Shown in pieces: positions 9,058-18,130 of a DNA stretch of 64,000 nt (within the stretch, counting starts at the first letter, position 1; each line of letters begins with the position of its first letter). The stretch covers positions 1,178,001 through 1,242,000 of the forward strand of contig NZ_WARX01000001.1 in the NCBI RefSeq assembly GCF_009720385.1, read 5' to 3'. Source of the DNA: Catellatospora vulcania. GTDB lineage: Bacteria; Actinomycetota; Actinomycetes; Mycobacteriales; Micromonosporaceae. The position numbers and the translations under genes are program-made. Below the pieces are notes generated by a model. The model was given only the letters and a program-made list of their open reading frames with translations, made no database searches and had not been told where the DNA came from.

Positions 9058-11061
9058 TCATGGTGTCACGGTGGGCGACGCGGTCGCCGATGTCGAGCGG
9101 TCGGTGCACACCTGCTTGGATTGCAGCAGGTCAACCTGGCTGTAGATGCTCATGACGACGAAGCAGTAGTCCCAGTTGGGGTTCAGACCCGTGACGGTGT
9201 ACTGCGTCTCACCGTTGGCGGGCTTGCCCATCGTCGCGATCTGCTCTCCTTCGCGTGCCCCGAGCAGCACCTGCGCGGCGTAGCCGTCGGACGGGTCGAA
9301 CCAGCTGACGGTGATGTCGCCGTTGGGTGCGCCGGTGACGAAGACGTCGCTGGCGGGCCGGGGTTCGACGGCCGGGCCGGTCGGTTCCTGGTCCTTGTTC
9401 GGCCACATCACGATGAGCAGGGTGGCCACGGCCGCGAGCACGGCGACGATCGCGGCGGCGATGGCGGCGACGACGGGGCCGCGGCTGCGGCGCGGTGGTG
9501 CGGCGGGTGGTGCGGGCGGGGCGAAGACCGTCGGTGTCGGGACGTGTTGGGGCTGCTGCGGCAGGTGGCGGGCGGGGGTCTGCGGCGGCGGCGCGACGGG
9601 GATGCGTCCGTCGGTGGTGCGGGTCTGGTCGACGGGCGGCAGGTCGCGTCGCGGCTGGTCCTGGTACGGCTGGCCCTGGTACGGCTGACCTTGTTGCGGG
9701 TGACCCTGTTGCGGCGGCTGGTCCTGGCGTGGTTGCCCCTGGTGCGGTGCCTGCTGGCGGGCTTGCTCATGCTGAGCCGGTTGCTGGTGGGGGTGCTCCT
9801 GACCGGGCTGGCCCTGGTGGGGCGGTTGCCGGCGGGACTGGTCCGGGTGCGCGGTGTCGTGGCGCGGCGCGTCCTGGCGGGTCTGCGCCGGCGGGAACCG
9901 GTCAGGTTGGGCGGGCCGGGTGCGCTCGGGCGGGAGCGGGACGGCCGGCGGGGTCGGCACGAGGGGCATGGCCCGGGTCGCGGACGGGTCGCGCCGCGGC
10001 GGAATCGTCAGCCCGTACGGCGCGGTCCGGTCGTCCTCGTGCGCGGGCTCGGCGTCCCTGGCGGGGGCGACGGGCGGCGAGGGCGGGGTCCGGTCGGCCG
10101 TCACCGGGGTGGCGGCCGTTGCCGGGGTGCTCGGGCGTGCGGGCGGGGTGAGCAGCGACGTCCGGTCGTCAGGCCGCTGCGGCGTGGCGGGCGCGGGCGG
10201 CGTGAGCAGCGAGGTGCGGTCGTCGGCCGGGTTCGGCGGGGCCGGGGTGCTCGGCGGTGTGAGCACCGAGGGCCGGTCGGTGGGTGCCTGCTGCGTGTTC
10301 GGAGTGCTGGACATGACGAGAGCAGTGCGGTCGTCGGGGTCCGGCGTCGGCGTGGTCTGCGGGGTCGACGGGGGCAGCGGCCAGACCGGTGGCGCGGTCT
10401 GCGGCTGGGCCTCCGGCGTCGCGGGCGAGGTCCGGGCTTCCGGCGTGGCGGGCGAGGTCCGGGCTTCCGGCGTGGCCGGAGCGGCCGGGGCCTGGGCTTC
10501 CGGCGTGGCCGGGGCGGACTGCGACACGTAGGTGGTCGGCCGCGACGGCGGCGGGAGCAGCGCGGTCGAGTCCTCGGGCGGCTGCGGTGCGGGCGGCGGC
10601 GTCGGGGTCACCGGCGCCGGGGCGACCGGCGCGGGGGCGTCCGGGCCGAGCCAGGAGCGGGCGACCTGGACCTGCTGGTCGAAGCCCGGCGCCTGCGGGC
10701 CGTGCGTGGCGACCCTGGTGTAGTGGCGGCGTGCTTCGTGGCGGTTGCCTAGCTCGTCGGCGATCTGCGCGAGGTCGAACGACATCGACAGCAGCAGCGG
10801 GTGCTCCTCGCCGAAGCGGTAGCCGCCGTTGTACAGCGCGTTCTCCAGCACCCGGCGGGCGGCGCCCAGGTCGCCGGACTGCCGGTGCATGGTGGCGAGC
10901 AGGTGGCCGGTGACCAGCACCTCGGGGTGGTCTTCCCCGGCGGCCATGACGGCCGCTTCGAGGGACTGCTCCAGCAGCGTGCGGGCGCTGTTCAGATCGC
11001 CGCGGTCACGGCGCGCGAGGGCCTCAGTTCGGATGTCGGACAGCGAGGTCGGTGACGGCAC
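9058..11061 (-). CDS. TPR protein with Pro-rich repeat linker, TM helix and C-terminal Fn3-like domain
   Basis: The 667-residue protein starts with two or three TPR-like units (about residues 10-120), which are cytoplasmic. A roughly 380-residue disordered linker rich in Pro, Thr, Gln and Arg follows. It contains tandem ATPEARTSP units (27-bp DNA period near 10425-10510), several DDRTSLL-type motifs and Gln-rich GQPYQGQP units. One membrane helix (VVAAIAAAIVAVLAAVATL) and a short extracellular Fn3-like domain with two Cys end the protein. Start is GTG at 11061 with an AGGATGTG-type ribosome site. The repeated acidic-Arg-Thr motifs look like possible Ser/Thr-kinase or FHA docking sites, but this is inference. 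It lies upstream of the envelope operon on the same strand and may be functionally linked. Confidence 0.8.
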   Translation of the reverse strand: MPSPTSLSDIRTEALARRDRGDLNSARTLLEQSLEAAVMAAGEDHPEVLVTGHLLATMHRQSGDLGAARRVLENALYNGGYRFGEEHPLLLSMSFDLAQIADELGNRHEARRHYTRVATHGPQAPGFDQQVQVARSWLGPDAPAPVAPAPVTPTPPPAPQPPEDSTALLPPPSRPTTYVSQSAPATPEAQAPAAPATPEARTSPATPEARTSPATPEAQPQTAPPVWPLPPSTPQTTPTPDPDDRTALVMSSTPNTQQAPTDRPSVLTPPSTPAPPNPADDRTSLLTPPAPATPQRPDDRTSLLTPPARPSTPATAATPVTADRTPPSPPVAPARDAEPAHEDDRTAPYGLTIPPRRDPSATRAMPLVPTPPAVPLPPERTRPAQPDRFPPAQTRQDAPRHDTAHPDQSRRQPPHQGQPGQEHPHQQPAQHEQARQQAPHQGQPRQDQPPQQGHPQQGQPYQGQPYQDQPRRDLPPVDQTRTTDGRIPVAPPPQTPARHLPQQPQHVPTPTVFAPPAPPAAPPRRSRGPVVAAIAAAIVAVLAAVATLLIVMWPNKDQEPTGPAVEPRPASDVFVTGAPNGDITVSWFDPSDGYAAQVLLGAREGEQIATMGKPANGETQYTVTGLNPNWDYCFVVMSIYSQVDLLQSKQVCTDRSTSATASPTVTP

Positions 11062-11121
11062 GGGTCACATCCTGCCCACACCCCCCGACCTCCCGCCACC
11101 CGCAGCGGCGAAGATCGCGAC

Positions 11122-11188
11122 GATCTTGCGCGAACTGTTGGTGGTTTGTCCGGTACGAGTGTGTCGTCCCCACGCGCCGCGCAAGATC
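11122..11188. repeat. REP-like palindromic element
   Basis: GATCTTGCGCG (11122-11132) and CGCGCAAGATC (11178-11188) form a perfect 11-bp inverted repeat around a 45-base centre. A second small dyad AGATCG-CGA-CGATCT overlaps the left arm at 11113-11127. It sits in the gap between two minus-strand genes. The shape resembles dispersed intergenic palindromes of Micromonosporaceae, but copy number cannot be judged here. It could also act as a transcript hairpin. Confidence 0.55.
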
Positions 11189-11250
11189 GCTGATGGGCCG
11201 GGCGGGCGTGGTGCCGGGCGGGGAGTTACGCGGGGAGGTGTGCGGGAGAT

Positions 11251-11751
11251 TTAGGACGGGGCGGGTCTGTGCGTGGTGGCTGTTGTCTGGCGTCTGGCCC
11301 ACCAGGGGTACCAGCGCGAGGTCAGGTAGGCGCCGACGGCGAGCGCTGTGATCCCCACTCCCAGGGCCGGTTCCCATGGCATGTCCGGCAGGATCGCACT
11401 GGTGGCCTTCGGGTCGCTGACGATGGCCGGAACCGGTCCGAGCGGCCGGTCCCTGAGCGGAGACTCGATCTCGGTTCGGGGGATCGAGACCGTGCCGTCG
11501 TCGGAACGGAATGGTCCGCTGCACCTCCATCCCGCCGAGCCTCCGCCGCGGCCGATGAACGGCTCGCACGACTCGACCGTCACGGTGCCCTTCAGGCCGT
11601 CGACGTGGACGGTCAGAAAGATCTCTGCCGCGCCCAGGAGCATCGGGGTGGAGAGCGCTCCGAACACCGCCATGGTCATGATCGGGCCGATGTTCCACCA
11701 CTGCATTGCGCGTACCTGGCCCATCCACCGCAGCATGGGCTCATTGAACAT
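11251..11751 (-). CDS. Small membrane protein of unknown function (166 aa)
   Basis: Two hydrophobic segments are visible. One lies near the N-terminus (NIGPIMTMAVFGALSTPMLLG, with the longest uncharged part about residues 20-45) and one near the C-terminus (ALGVGITALAVGAYLTSRW). Between them is an extracytoplasmic loop of about 85 residues with two Cys in VESCEP and WRCSGP that could form a disulfide. This layout is seen in several actinomycete proteins of unknown function. No clear ribosome site precedes the ATG at 11751, and a start at an internal Met (MGQVRAMQW) is possible. The gene is flanked by the palindromic element on one side and the Smr-domain gene on the other. Confidence 0.6.
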   Translation of the reverse strand: MFNEPMLRWMGQVRAMQWWNIGPIMTMAVFGALSTPMLLGAAEIFLTVHVDGLKGTVTVESCEPFIGRGGGSAGWRCSGPFRSDDGTVSIPRTEIESPLRDRPLGPVPAIVSDPKATSAILPDMPWEPALGVGITALAVGAYLTSRWYPWWARRQTTATTHRPAPS

Positions 11752-11812
11752 GACGCGCGCCCGGTGTCCGGTCGCGTCGACGGCGGCGGCGGGGCCGGGC
11801 GGCGGGCGAGGC

Positions 11813-12082
11813 TCAGCGGCGGCCGGGTTTGGCGTGCTTGAAGTGCACGAAGAGGCGGCCGAAGTTCTTGGAGTCCTTCTCCACGCGGTGGTAGAGGGCT
11901 TTCACCTCTTTTTGGTCGAGGTAGCGCAGGACTGTCTTCTTCAGGGCGCCGGAGCCTTTGCCGGGGATGATCTCGATCATGGGAGCCTTCTTGGCGATGG
12001 CTTCGGCCATGATGTCGTTCAAGGCCCGCTCGATGTCGCGGCCCTTGTTGTAGATGTCATGCAGGTCTAATACGAGCTTCAT
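11813..12082 (-). CDS. Smr-domain protein
   Basis: The 89-residue protein is essentially one Smr domain, as found at the C-terminus of MutS2. It has the initial LDLHDIYNKG motif and the central IEIIPGKGSGALKK motif, corresponding to the family's H-G-x-G/G-K-G-S-G signature, and it ends in a basic tail. Smr domains bind nucleic acid and many are endonucleases that act on branched DNA or on RNA at stalled ribosomes. The gene is a stand-alone short form, with the inositol-phosphatase-like gene 66 bp upstream on the same strand. Its codon use is noticeably less GC-rich than its neighbours. Nuclease activity is inferred from the family only. Confidence 0.8.
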   Translation of the reverse strand: MKLVLDLHDIYNKGRDIERALNDIMAEAIAKKAPMIEIIPGKGSGALKKTVLRYLDQKEVKALYHRVEKDSKNFGRLFVHFKHAKPGRR

Positions 12083-12148
12083 CAGCGCCGAGCGTACCCG
12101 ATCCGGGTCGTGGGGCGGCTCGCTCGACCGGACCGGTGGGGTCGCGGG

Positions 12149-12946
12149 CTAGCCCCGGCTGCGGATCATCGACAGCAGCAGGGCGTGGGTCTCGGTGTCG
12201 GCGGCCGCCAGGAGCCCGCGGGCGGCGGGGCCGACCGGGGCGCCGTCGATTCCGGTGATCACGCAGCCGGCGGCCCGGCACAGGGCGATGCCGGCGGCGA
12301 AGTGCACGCTTGCGGACAGGTCGCCGCCGTCGGTGACGTACGCGGCCCGCTTGCCGGCTGCGACCCAGGCCAGGGCGAGCGTCGTGGACACGACGCGCGG
12401 CCGGAAGTGCTCGCCGAACCGGGGGTGGGCCAGCAGCTCCACGGCCCGGAATCCGGGGGCGCTCGGAAACGGCGGGTCCAGGTTGACGTCCACCAGCCGG
12501 GTGGCGGGGGTGGGGGTCAGTCGCGTGTCCGCGCCGTCCTGGCGTACCCAGGCGGTCCGTCCGTCGGTGACGAACACCTCGCCGCTGAACGGGTCGGCCA
12601 CCGCGGCCGGCCCGTCGCGCAGCGCCACGTTGACGGCCACCAGCATGTTGCCGACGGCGTAGTTGAGCGTGCCGCACAGGGGGTCCACGAGCCACCGGCG
12701 CGCGGCGTCGGCCGCGCCCTGCCGCCCGCCTTCCTCGCCGACGATCGTGTCGTCCGGGCGAGCGGCCCGGATGACATCGAGGATCGTCTGCTCCGCGGCC
12801 AGGTCCGCGGCGGTGGCGAAGTCCCCGGCGCCTTTGTCGATGCGGGTCAGCCGGCGGCCGTACATCTTGCGCACCACGTCCGCGCCGGCGTGTGCCGCGG
12901 CTGCCGCGACCTCGGCGTCGTCACGGGACGGGGGCGAGTGGATCAT
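12149..12946 (-). CDS. Inositol monophosphatase-family protein with altered metal site
   Basis: The 265-residue protein follows the IMPase fold throughout. The conserved Glu is present in GEEGG (near residue 67). The DPxDGT motif is VDPLCGTLNYAVG (near 87), so the second metal-binding Asp is replaced by Cys. The late WDxAAG motif reads VHFAAG, so the Asp there is replaced by His. These substitutions may lower or change metal-dependent phosphatase activity. Family members hydrolyse inositol phosphates, 3'-phosphoadenosine 5'-phosphate or histidinol phosphate in the cytoplasm. The start at 12946 (MIHSPPSRDD) was chosen because the frame further upstream is not protein-like; no strong ribosome site is seen. 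I believe this Cys variant recurs in actinomycetes, which would argue against random decay. Confidence 0.75.
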   Translation of the reverse strand: MIHSPPSRDDAEVAAAAAHAGADVVRKMYGRRLTRIDKGAGDFATAADLAAEQTILDVIRAARPDDTIVGEEGGRQGAADAARRWLVDPLCGTLNYAVGNMLVAVNVALRDGPAAVADPFSGEVFVTDGRTAWVRQDGADTRLTPTPATRLVDVNLDPPFPSAPGFRAVELLAHPRFGEHFRPRVVSTTLALAWVAAGKRAAYVTDGGDLSASVHFAAGIALCRAAGCVITGIDGAPVGPAARGLLAAADTETHALLLSMIRSRG

Positions 12947-13126
12947 GAAGCGAATGGTATCGGCGTGCGCTCGGTCGCGCCACTCGGCCGGTTGCCCCAG
13001 TGCGGCGGCGGATCCGATGCGGCAGGGTCGGCCGTAACATCGTGTGATAGCTAGATTGACATATTGCAATGACCATGTTCCTGGTGGTCTGCTGTGAGCC
13101 TCCTTTACCCCCGCTTGGAGGCAGTC

Positions 13127-14971
13127 ATGCGGCGACGGTTAACCGTCTTCGTATCCACCCTCGCGCTCGCCGGCACCATGGTCCTGACCGGACCGGCCGA
13201 AGGCGCCCCGCTCGCACCCGAGACCAGCTCGTCGGGCCACTACACGGTCCAGGGCATCAAGACCCTGGCCCAGCGCAACGCCATCGCCGGCACCGGCGCG
13301 GCCATCGACGGCTTCGACCACGGCATCATGGACGTCACCGCCACCCCGGGTGAGGCCGCCGCGATCAAGGCCCTCGGCTTCACGGTCACCAGGGTCCTCA
13401 CGCCGGTCCAGCCGGTGGGCCCGGTGCCGCTGGCGTTCCCGCCGGCGGACTCCAACTACCACGACTACAGCGAGATGAACAGCGTCATCAGCTCGCTGGC
13501 CGCGTCCTACCCGTCGATCTTCCGGGTGACGACGATCGGCAACTCCTACGAGGGCCGCAACATGCCCCTGATCAAGATCTCGGACAACGTCGCCACCGAC
13601 GAGAACGAGGTCGAGGTCCTGTTCAACCACCACCAGCACGCCCGTGAGCACCTCACGGTCGAGATGGCCATCTACCTGATGAACCTGTTCACCAGCGGCT
13701 ACGGCTCCGACTCGGCGATCACGAACATCGTGAACAGCCGCGAGATCTGGATCGTGCCGGACATGAACCCCGACGGCGGCGAGTACGACATCGCCACCGG
13801 CAGCTACCGGTCGTGGCGCAAGAACCGCCAGCCCAACAGCGGGTCGAGCAACGTCGGCACCGACCTCAACCGCAACTGGTCCTACCAGTGGGGCTGCTGC
13901 GGCGGGTCCAGTGGCACGACCAGCAGCGAGACGTACCGCGGCCCGTCCGCGTTCTCCGCGCCCGAGTCGACGAACCTGCGCAACTTCGTCAACAGCCGGG
14001 TCGTCGGCGGCGTCCAGCAGATCAAGGCCAACATCGACTTCCACACGTACTCGCAGCTCATCCTGTGGCCGTTCGGCTACACGACGGCCAACAACCCGTC
14101 GGGCATGAGCGCCGACGAGTACAACACGTTCGCCACCCTGGGCCAGCAGATGGCCGCGACGAACAGCTACACCCCGGAGCAGTCCAGCGACCTCTACGTC
14201 GCCGACGGCACGTCCATCGACTGGATGTGGGGGACCCACAAGATCTGGGCGTACACCTTCGAGATGTACCCGGGCAGCTCCGGCTCCGGCGGCGGCTTCT
14301 ACCCGCCCGACGAGGTCATCACCGCGCAGACGACCCGCAACCGGGCCGCGGTGCTGATGCTGCTGCAGCAGGCCGACTGCCCGTACCGGGTGATCGGCAA
14401 GGAGTCGACGTACTGCGGCACCGGCGGTGGCGGCACAACGGTCTGGTCCGACACGTTCGAGACCGCGACCGGCTGGACCGTCAACCCGAGCAGCACCGAC
14501 ACCGCGACCGCCGGCCAGTGGGCGCGCGGCGCGGCCCAGGCGACCAACTCCAGCGGCGCCAAGCAGCTGACCCCGTTCGCGGGCGCCAACGACCTGGCGA
14601 CGGGCCTGTCGGCGGGCACCGCCGCGGGTGACTTCGACCTCGACGGCGGCGTCAGCTCGATCCGCTCGCCCGCCATCACGCTGCCGGCCACCGGCACGCT
14701 CAGCGCGAACTGGCAGTGGTACCTGGCGCACGGGTCGAACTCGTCGAGTGCCGACTACCTGCGGATCTCGATCGTGCACAGCGGCGGCACCACGGTGCTG
14801 GCCACGATCACCGGTGCGGCGAGCAACCGCAACGGCGCGTGGGGCGGTGCGACGGCGAACCTGAGCGCGTACGCGGGCCAGAGCGTGCGCTTCCTGGTCG
14901 AGGCGGCGGACACGAGCACGGCCAGCCTCGTCGAGGCGGGTCTGGACAATCTCACGGTGACGCAGTCGTGA
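13127..14971 (+). CDS. Secreted M14 zinc carboxypeptidase
   Basis: The 614-residue precursor has a signal peptide ([16 protein letters not shown]..., cleavage near residue 28) and a propeptide of about 80 residues. The M14 catalytic domain has HxxE zinc ligands in [12 protein letters not shown] (near residue 168), the third zinc His in NIDFHTYS (near 304) and the catalytic Glu in AYTFEMYPG (near 377). The last 150 residues form a beta-sandwich domain after a GTGGGGTT linker, of the kind that aids stability or surface binding. The start ATG at 13127 has GGAGG five bases upstream. It removes C-terminal residues from peptides outside the cell. It is a single gene, read in the direction of the following GPP34 cluster but 380 bp away. 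Confidence 0.92.
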   Translation: MRRRLTVFVSTLALAGTMVLTGPAEGAPLAPETSSSGHYTVQGIKTLAQRNAIAGTGAAIDGFDHGIMDVTATPGEAAAIKALGFTVTRVLTPVQPVGPVPLAFPPADSNYHDYSEMNSVISSLAASYPSIFRVTTIGNSYEGRNMPLIKISDNVATDENEVEVLFNHHQHAREHLTVEMAIYLMNLFTSGYGSDSAITNIVNSREIWIVPDMNPDGGEYDIATGSYRSWRKNRQPNSGSSNVGTDLNRNWSYQWGCCGGSSGTTSSETYRGPSAFSAPESTNLRNFVNSRVVGGVQQIKANIDFHTYSQLILWPFGYTTANNPSGMSADEYNTFATLGQQMAATNSYTPEQSSDLYVADGTSIDWMWGTHKIWAYTFEMYPGSSGSGGGFYPPDEVITAQTTRNRAAVLMLLQQADCPYRVIGKESTYCGTGGGGTTVWSDTFETATGWTVNPSSTDTATAGQWARGAAQATNSSGAKQLTPFAGANDLATGLSAGTAAGDFDLDGGVSSIRSPAITLPATGTLSANWQWYLAHGSNSSSADYLRISIVHSGGTTVLATITGAASNRNGAWGGATANLSAYAGQSVRFLVEAADTSTASLVEAGLDNLTVTQS

Positions 14972-15353
14972 CGGGTCACCTGGCCTGCTGAGGCCGGGTC
15001 CCACACGGTGGTCGGGCGGTCCCGTCGCCCGTGCCGGTCCCTCGCGGGCCGGTGCGGCGGCGGGGCCGCCCTGTTCGTGCGGGTGCCGTCGGGCGGCGGT
15101 CGGTCAGCCGCTCGTATCGACGGGGGCGTGCGGTCCCGCGACGTGCGCCGCAGGCGGGGGCATGCCTGAGCCGGGGCACGCGGTTACGGGGGGTAGGCCC
15201 GGTGGGGCGGATCGGGCGTGAATCACGCTGGGAATATTGCCCGAGCAACTTGCTCGGCAGGTCCAAACTGGACGCTACCTGCGGTGTTGCGAAGGTAAAC
15301 AGTGAGTGCTCGGCGGTGACAGCGGGTAGATCCATTCTGTAGGGTGCGTTCTC
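14972..15353. other. Intergenic region upstream of the first GPP34 gene
   Basis: No coding sequence is supported in these 382 bases. The left part is GC-rich and simple. The right third is more AT-rich and carries two inverted repeats, listed separately, that probably belong to the promoter and operator of the downstream cluster. Confidence 0.6.
15241..15273 (+). promoter_or_regulatory. Two operator-like dyads upstream of the GPP34-APC-GNAT operon
   Basis: CCGAGCAA-C-TTGCTCGG (15241-15257) is a perfect 17-bp dyad, and GTCCA-AAC-TGGAC (15261-15273) follows 3 bases later. They lie about 80-113 bases before the GPP34 start, where a repressor or activator site is expected. No T-tract follows, so they are unlikely to be terminators. 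The binding regulator is unknown. Confidence 0.5.
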
Positions 15354-15971
15354 GTGCCGATAGCCGACGAGTTCTACTTGATGACGCATGACGATGTCAG
15401 CGGCGACTCCCGGCTGCACGCCAAAGCCGTCGGATTCGGTCTGGCAGCAGCGCTGCTGGCCGAGCTGTGCCTGCTGGACCTGGTGCGGCCCGCCGCCGAG
15501 GGGGTGGCGGTGCGCAACGCGCCGCCACCACCGGACGCGCTGGCCGCCCGCGTACACGGGCAGCTGCTGGCAGAGCCGCAGCTGCACCCGGTGCGGGACT
15601 GGCTCACCTTCCTCGGGCTCAGCGCCGAGTCCGACATAGCCGTCAGGATGACCGCCGCGGGGGCGCTCCAACTGGTCGAGACGCGCCGACTGCTAAGCGT
15701 GCAGCGCCGATACATGCCGGTGTCCGTGAACGACGCGGCCTGGCCCACCGCCCGGCTCATCGGGCGGCTGCGCCGGCAGGAGGAGATGTCCGTCGAGGAC
15801 AGGATCCTTGCCGGTCTCGCCTTCGCGACCGGGCTGAGCACCACGTTCGCCTGGGACGACGTACGCGGCCGCAAGCTGGCGCAGATCATCGCCGTGCTCG
15901 ACGAGCCGTTGCGGGTGCTCATCGCCGAGACGGAACTGGCCGTGAGCAGAGCCGTGGCGAAGCTCACCTGA
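15354..15971 (+). CDS. GPP34 (GOLPH3-like) family protein, copy 1
   Basis: The 205-residue protein begins IADEFYLMTHDDVSGDSRL, the standard N-terminal signature of the GPP34 family (ADEFxLxxHDxxTGxxR), and continues with the helical GLAAALLAELCLLDL segment. Eukaryotic GOLPH3 binds phosphatidylinositol-4-phosphate at the Golgi. The role of the many actinobacterial members is unknown. There is no signal peptide or membrane helix, so it is cytoplasmic or peripheral to the membrane. It starts at GTG 15354 and is followed after 55 bp by an APC permease and then a GNAT gene on the same strand, probably as one operon. It is one of three paralogues in the window (others at 22899 and 30098). Confidence 0.85.
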   Translation: MPIADEFYLMTHDDVSGDSRLHAKAVGFGLAAALLAELCLLDLVRPAAEGVAVRNAPPPPDALAARVHGQLLAEPQLHPVRDWLTFLGLSAESDIAVRMTAAGALQLVETRRLLSVQRRYMPVSVNDAAWPTARLIGRLRRQEEMSVEDRILAGLAFATGLSTTFAWDDVRGRKLAQIIAVLDEPLRVLIAETELAVSRAVAKLT

Positions 15972-16026
15972 ACCATCCCCCCTTCACCCCCCTCACCCCT
16001 CACCCCTCCCCGTAAGGAGCAACACC

Positions 16027-17526
16027 GTGTCCGCACCCCCTAGCTCCGCGCTGTCGTCGGCGCTGGCCGCCGACCGGCTCGGCTCGGCGTCCGTCGCCTC
16101 GTTCGCGCTGACTGCCGCGGCGCCGCTCATGGTCATCGGCGGCGTCATCGTCGCCGGCTGGGCCAACGTCCAGGTCATCGGCTTCCCGCTGGGCATCCTG
16201 CTGATCGGCGCCGCGCTGGCGCTGTTCACGTTCGGCTACGTCGCGATGTCGCGGCACATCCGCAACGCCGGCGCGTTCTACTCCTACATCTCCCAGGGCC
16301 TGGGCCGCCCGGCCGGCGTCGCCGCCGCGCTGTCGGCGGTGCTGGGCTACAACCTGCTGCAGGTCGGCCTCTACGGCATCTTCGGCGCGGCCGGCTCCGG
16401 CCTGCTCGCCGTGATGTTCGACGTCACCGTCGAGTGGTGGATCCTGGCCCTGGTCGCATGGCTGTTCGTCACCGTGCTCGGCATCTCCCGCGTCGAGATC
16501 AACAGCAAGCTGCTGCTGGTCGTGCTCGTCGCCGAGCTCGCCATCGTGCTGCTGTACGACGTCGTGTTCATCGCCAACCCGGCCGACGGCGTCAGCTTCG
16601 CCGCGTTCGCGCCGGACAACCTGTTCATCGGCGGCGCGCTGGGCGCGGTGCTCACCATCACCGTCACCGCGTTCGTCGGGTTCGAGGCCCCGCCGGTGTT
16701 CGCCGAGGAGTCGCGCGACTCCCGCAAGACGATCGCCCTGGCGTCGTTCGGCGGCCTGGCCGTCATGGTGTTCGTGTACGCGCTGACCGCGTGGGCGCTG
16801 ACCGTGGCCACCGGCCCGGACAACATCGTCGCCCAGTCGCAGGAGCACGCGGCCCAGGCCGACCTGATGTTCGTGCTGGCCGGCGAGCACCTGGGTTCGT
16901 TCTTCGCCGACGCCGGCAACGTGCTGCTGGTGACCAGCGCCTTCGCGGCGATGCTGTCGTACCACAACACCGTGGCCCGGTACACGTTCTCCCTGGCGCG
17001 TGAGGGCGTGCTGCCGCGCTCGCTGGCCCGCACCGGTGCGCGTTCGGGCGCCCCGGTGGCCGCCTCGATCCTGCAGAGCGTCATCGGCCTGGCCGTCATC
17101 GTCGTGTACGCGGTCGCGCAGCTGGACCCGTTCACCCACCTGTTCTTCTGGCTGGGCATGACCGGCGGCTTCGGCGTGCTGCTGCTGCTCGCGGGCACCA
17201 GCGTCGCGGTGGTGCTGTACTTCGCCAAGGACAAGCGCGGCGAGAGCCTGTGGACCCGGGTCATCGCGCCGGTGCTGTCGGCGCTGTTCCTGATCTGGGC
17301 GGTGCAGCAGACGGTCCGTGACTACGGCACCATGCTGGGCACCGGCGACGACCACGCGGCGCGCTGGATCCTGCCGGGGCTGTACCTGGCGGTCGTGGTC
17401 ATCGGTGTGGTCTGGGCGCTGGTGCTGCGCAGCACCAAGCCGGCGCTGTACGAGGCGATCGGCAAGGGCGTCGACGGCGGCAAGACCGAGGTCGCGTCGG
17501 CGGAGGCCCCGAAGGTCGGCGTATGA
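16027..17526 (+). CDS. APC-superfamily amino acid/amine permease, copy 1
   Basis: The 499-residue protein has about 12 membrane helices. Its APC features are a first helix with ASFALTAAAPLMVIGGV, the motif YVAMSRHIRNAGAFYSYISQ and GFEAPPVFAEESRD between later helices. Permeases of this family import amino acids, polyamines or other amines using proton or exchange coupling. The start is GTG at 16027 after AAGGAG. The stop overlaps the start of the next gene (GNAT) by 4 bp (ATGA). It is clearly paralogous to the permease at 28365-29870. The substrate cannot be read from sequence; its neighbours suggest an amine. Confidence 0.88.
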   Translation: MSAPPSSALSSALAADRLGSASVASFALTAAAPLMVIGGVIVAGWANVQVIGFPLGILLIGAALALFTFGYVAMSRHIRNAGAFYSYISQGLGRPAGVAAALSAVLGYNLLQVGLYGIFGAAGSGLLAVMFDVTVEWWILALVAWLFVTVLGISRVEINSKLLLVVLVAELAIVLLYDVVFIANPADGVSFAAFAPDNLFIGGALGAVLTITVTAFVGFEAPPVFAEESRDSRKTIALASFGGLAVMVFVYALTAWALTVATGPDNIVAQSQEHAAQADLMFVLAGEHLGSFFADAGNVLLVTSAFAAMLSYHNTVARYTFSLAREGVLPRSLARTGARSGAPVAASILQSVIGLAVIVVYAVAQLDPFTHLFFWLGMTGGFGVLLLLAGTSVAVVLYFAKDKRGESLWTRVIAPVLSALFLIWAVQQTVRDYGTMLGTGDDHAARWILPGLYLAVVVIGVVWALVLRSTKPALYEAIGKGVDGGKTEVASAEAPKVGV

Positions 17527-18119
17527 CCGGCTCGGACGCGGTGTCGACGGCTTCGGCCGTGGACGCCGCGGCCGCGGGCCGGCTCATCGCCGCGTCCTTC
17601 CAGGAGCTGGCCGTGTCGGCGTGGCTGATGGACGAGCCGGTCGAGCGCGAGCGCATCATGGGTGAGCAGTTCGGCTGGTTCGTCGAGCACGCGCTGAAGT
17701 ACGGGGCCGTGGACGTGGTCGGTGACGACGCGGTCGCGGTCTGGTTCGACAACACGGTCGAGGCGCCGTGGATCGACGCGTACGACGAGCGGCTGGCGGC
17801 GACGGCGGGCCCGCACCTGGACCGGTTCTCGCTGCTGGACGAGACGTTCGCGGCGCACCACCCGCACGGCGGCCCGCACTGGCACCTGGCGCTGCTGGCC
17901 GTGCGGCCGGGGCAGCGGGGCACCGGCCTGGGCAGTGAGCTGCTCGGGCGGCGGCTGGCGCAGCTGGACGCCGCGGGTGTGCCGGCCTACCTGGAGGCGT
18001 CGAGCGCCGGTTCGCGGGATCTGTACCTGCGGCACGGGTTCGCGCTGCTGGGTGAGGCCTACCACCTGCCTGAGGGCGGTCCGCCGATGTACCCGATGTG
18101 GCGCGAGCCGCTGGGCTGA
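17523..18119 (+). CDS. GNAT-family N-acetyltransferase
   Basis: The 198-residue protein has the GNAT acetyl-CoA binding motif in VRPGQRGTGLGSELL (about residues 135-150) and the late motif SAGSRDLYLRHGFALLGE. It therefore transfers an acetyl group from acetyl-CoA to an amine. The start overlaps the permease stop by 4 bp, so the two are translationally coupled. The coupling suggests that the acetyltransferase acts on the compound brought in by the permease, for example to detoxify or channel an amine. That is inference. A strong bidirectional terminator follows the stop. Confidence 0.87.
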   Translation: MTGSDAVSTASAVDAAAAGRLIAASFQELAVSAWLMDEPVERERIMGEQFGWFVEHALKYGAVDVVGDDAVAVWFDNTVEAPWIDAYDERLAATAGPHLDRFSLLDETFAAHHPHGGPHWHLALLAVRPGQRGTGLGSELLGRRLAQLDAAGVPAYLEASSAGSRDLYLRHGFALLGEAYHLPEGGPPMYPMWREPLG

Positions 18120-18130
18120 CCGGAAGCCGG

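Noticed and set aside
10420-10515. Short tandem repeat that could suggest a CRISPR-like array
   Set aside because: The 27-bp units are back to back with no spacers and encode in-frame ATPEARTSP repeats of the TPR protein.
13056-13061. TTGACA as a -35 box upstream of the carboxypeptidase
   Set aside because: No -10-like hexamer is found at 16-19 bases; the match alone is not enough.
13139-15004. Minus-strand frame of 621 codons opposite the carboxypeptidase
   Set aside because: Antisense shadow; the plus strand has a signal peptide, zinc ligands and the catalytic Glu.
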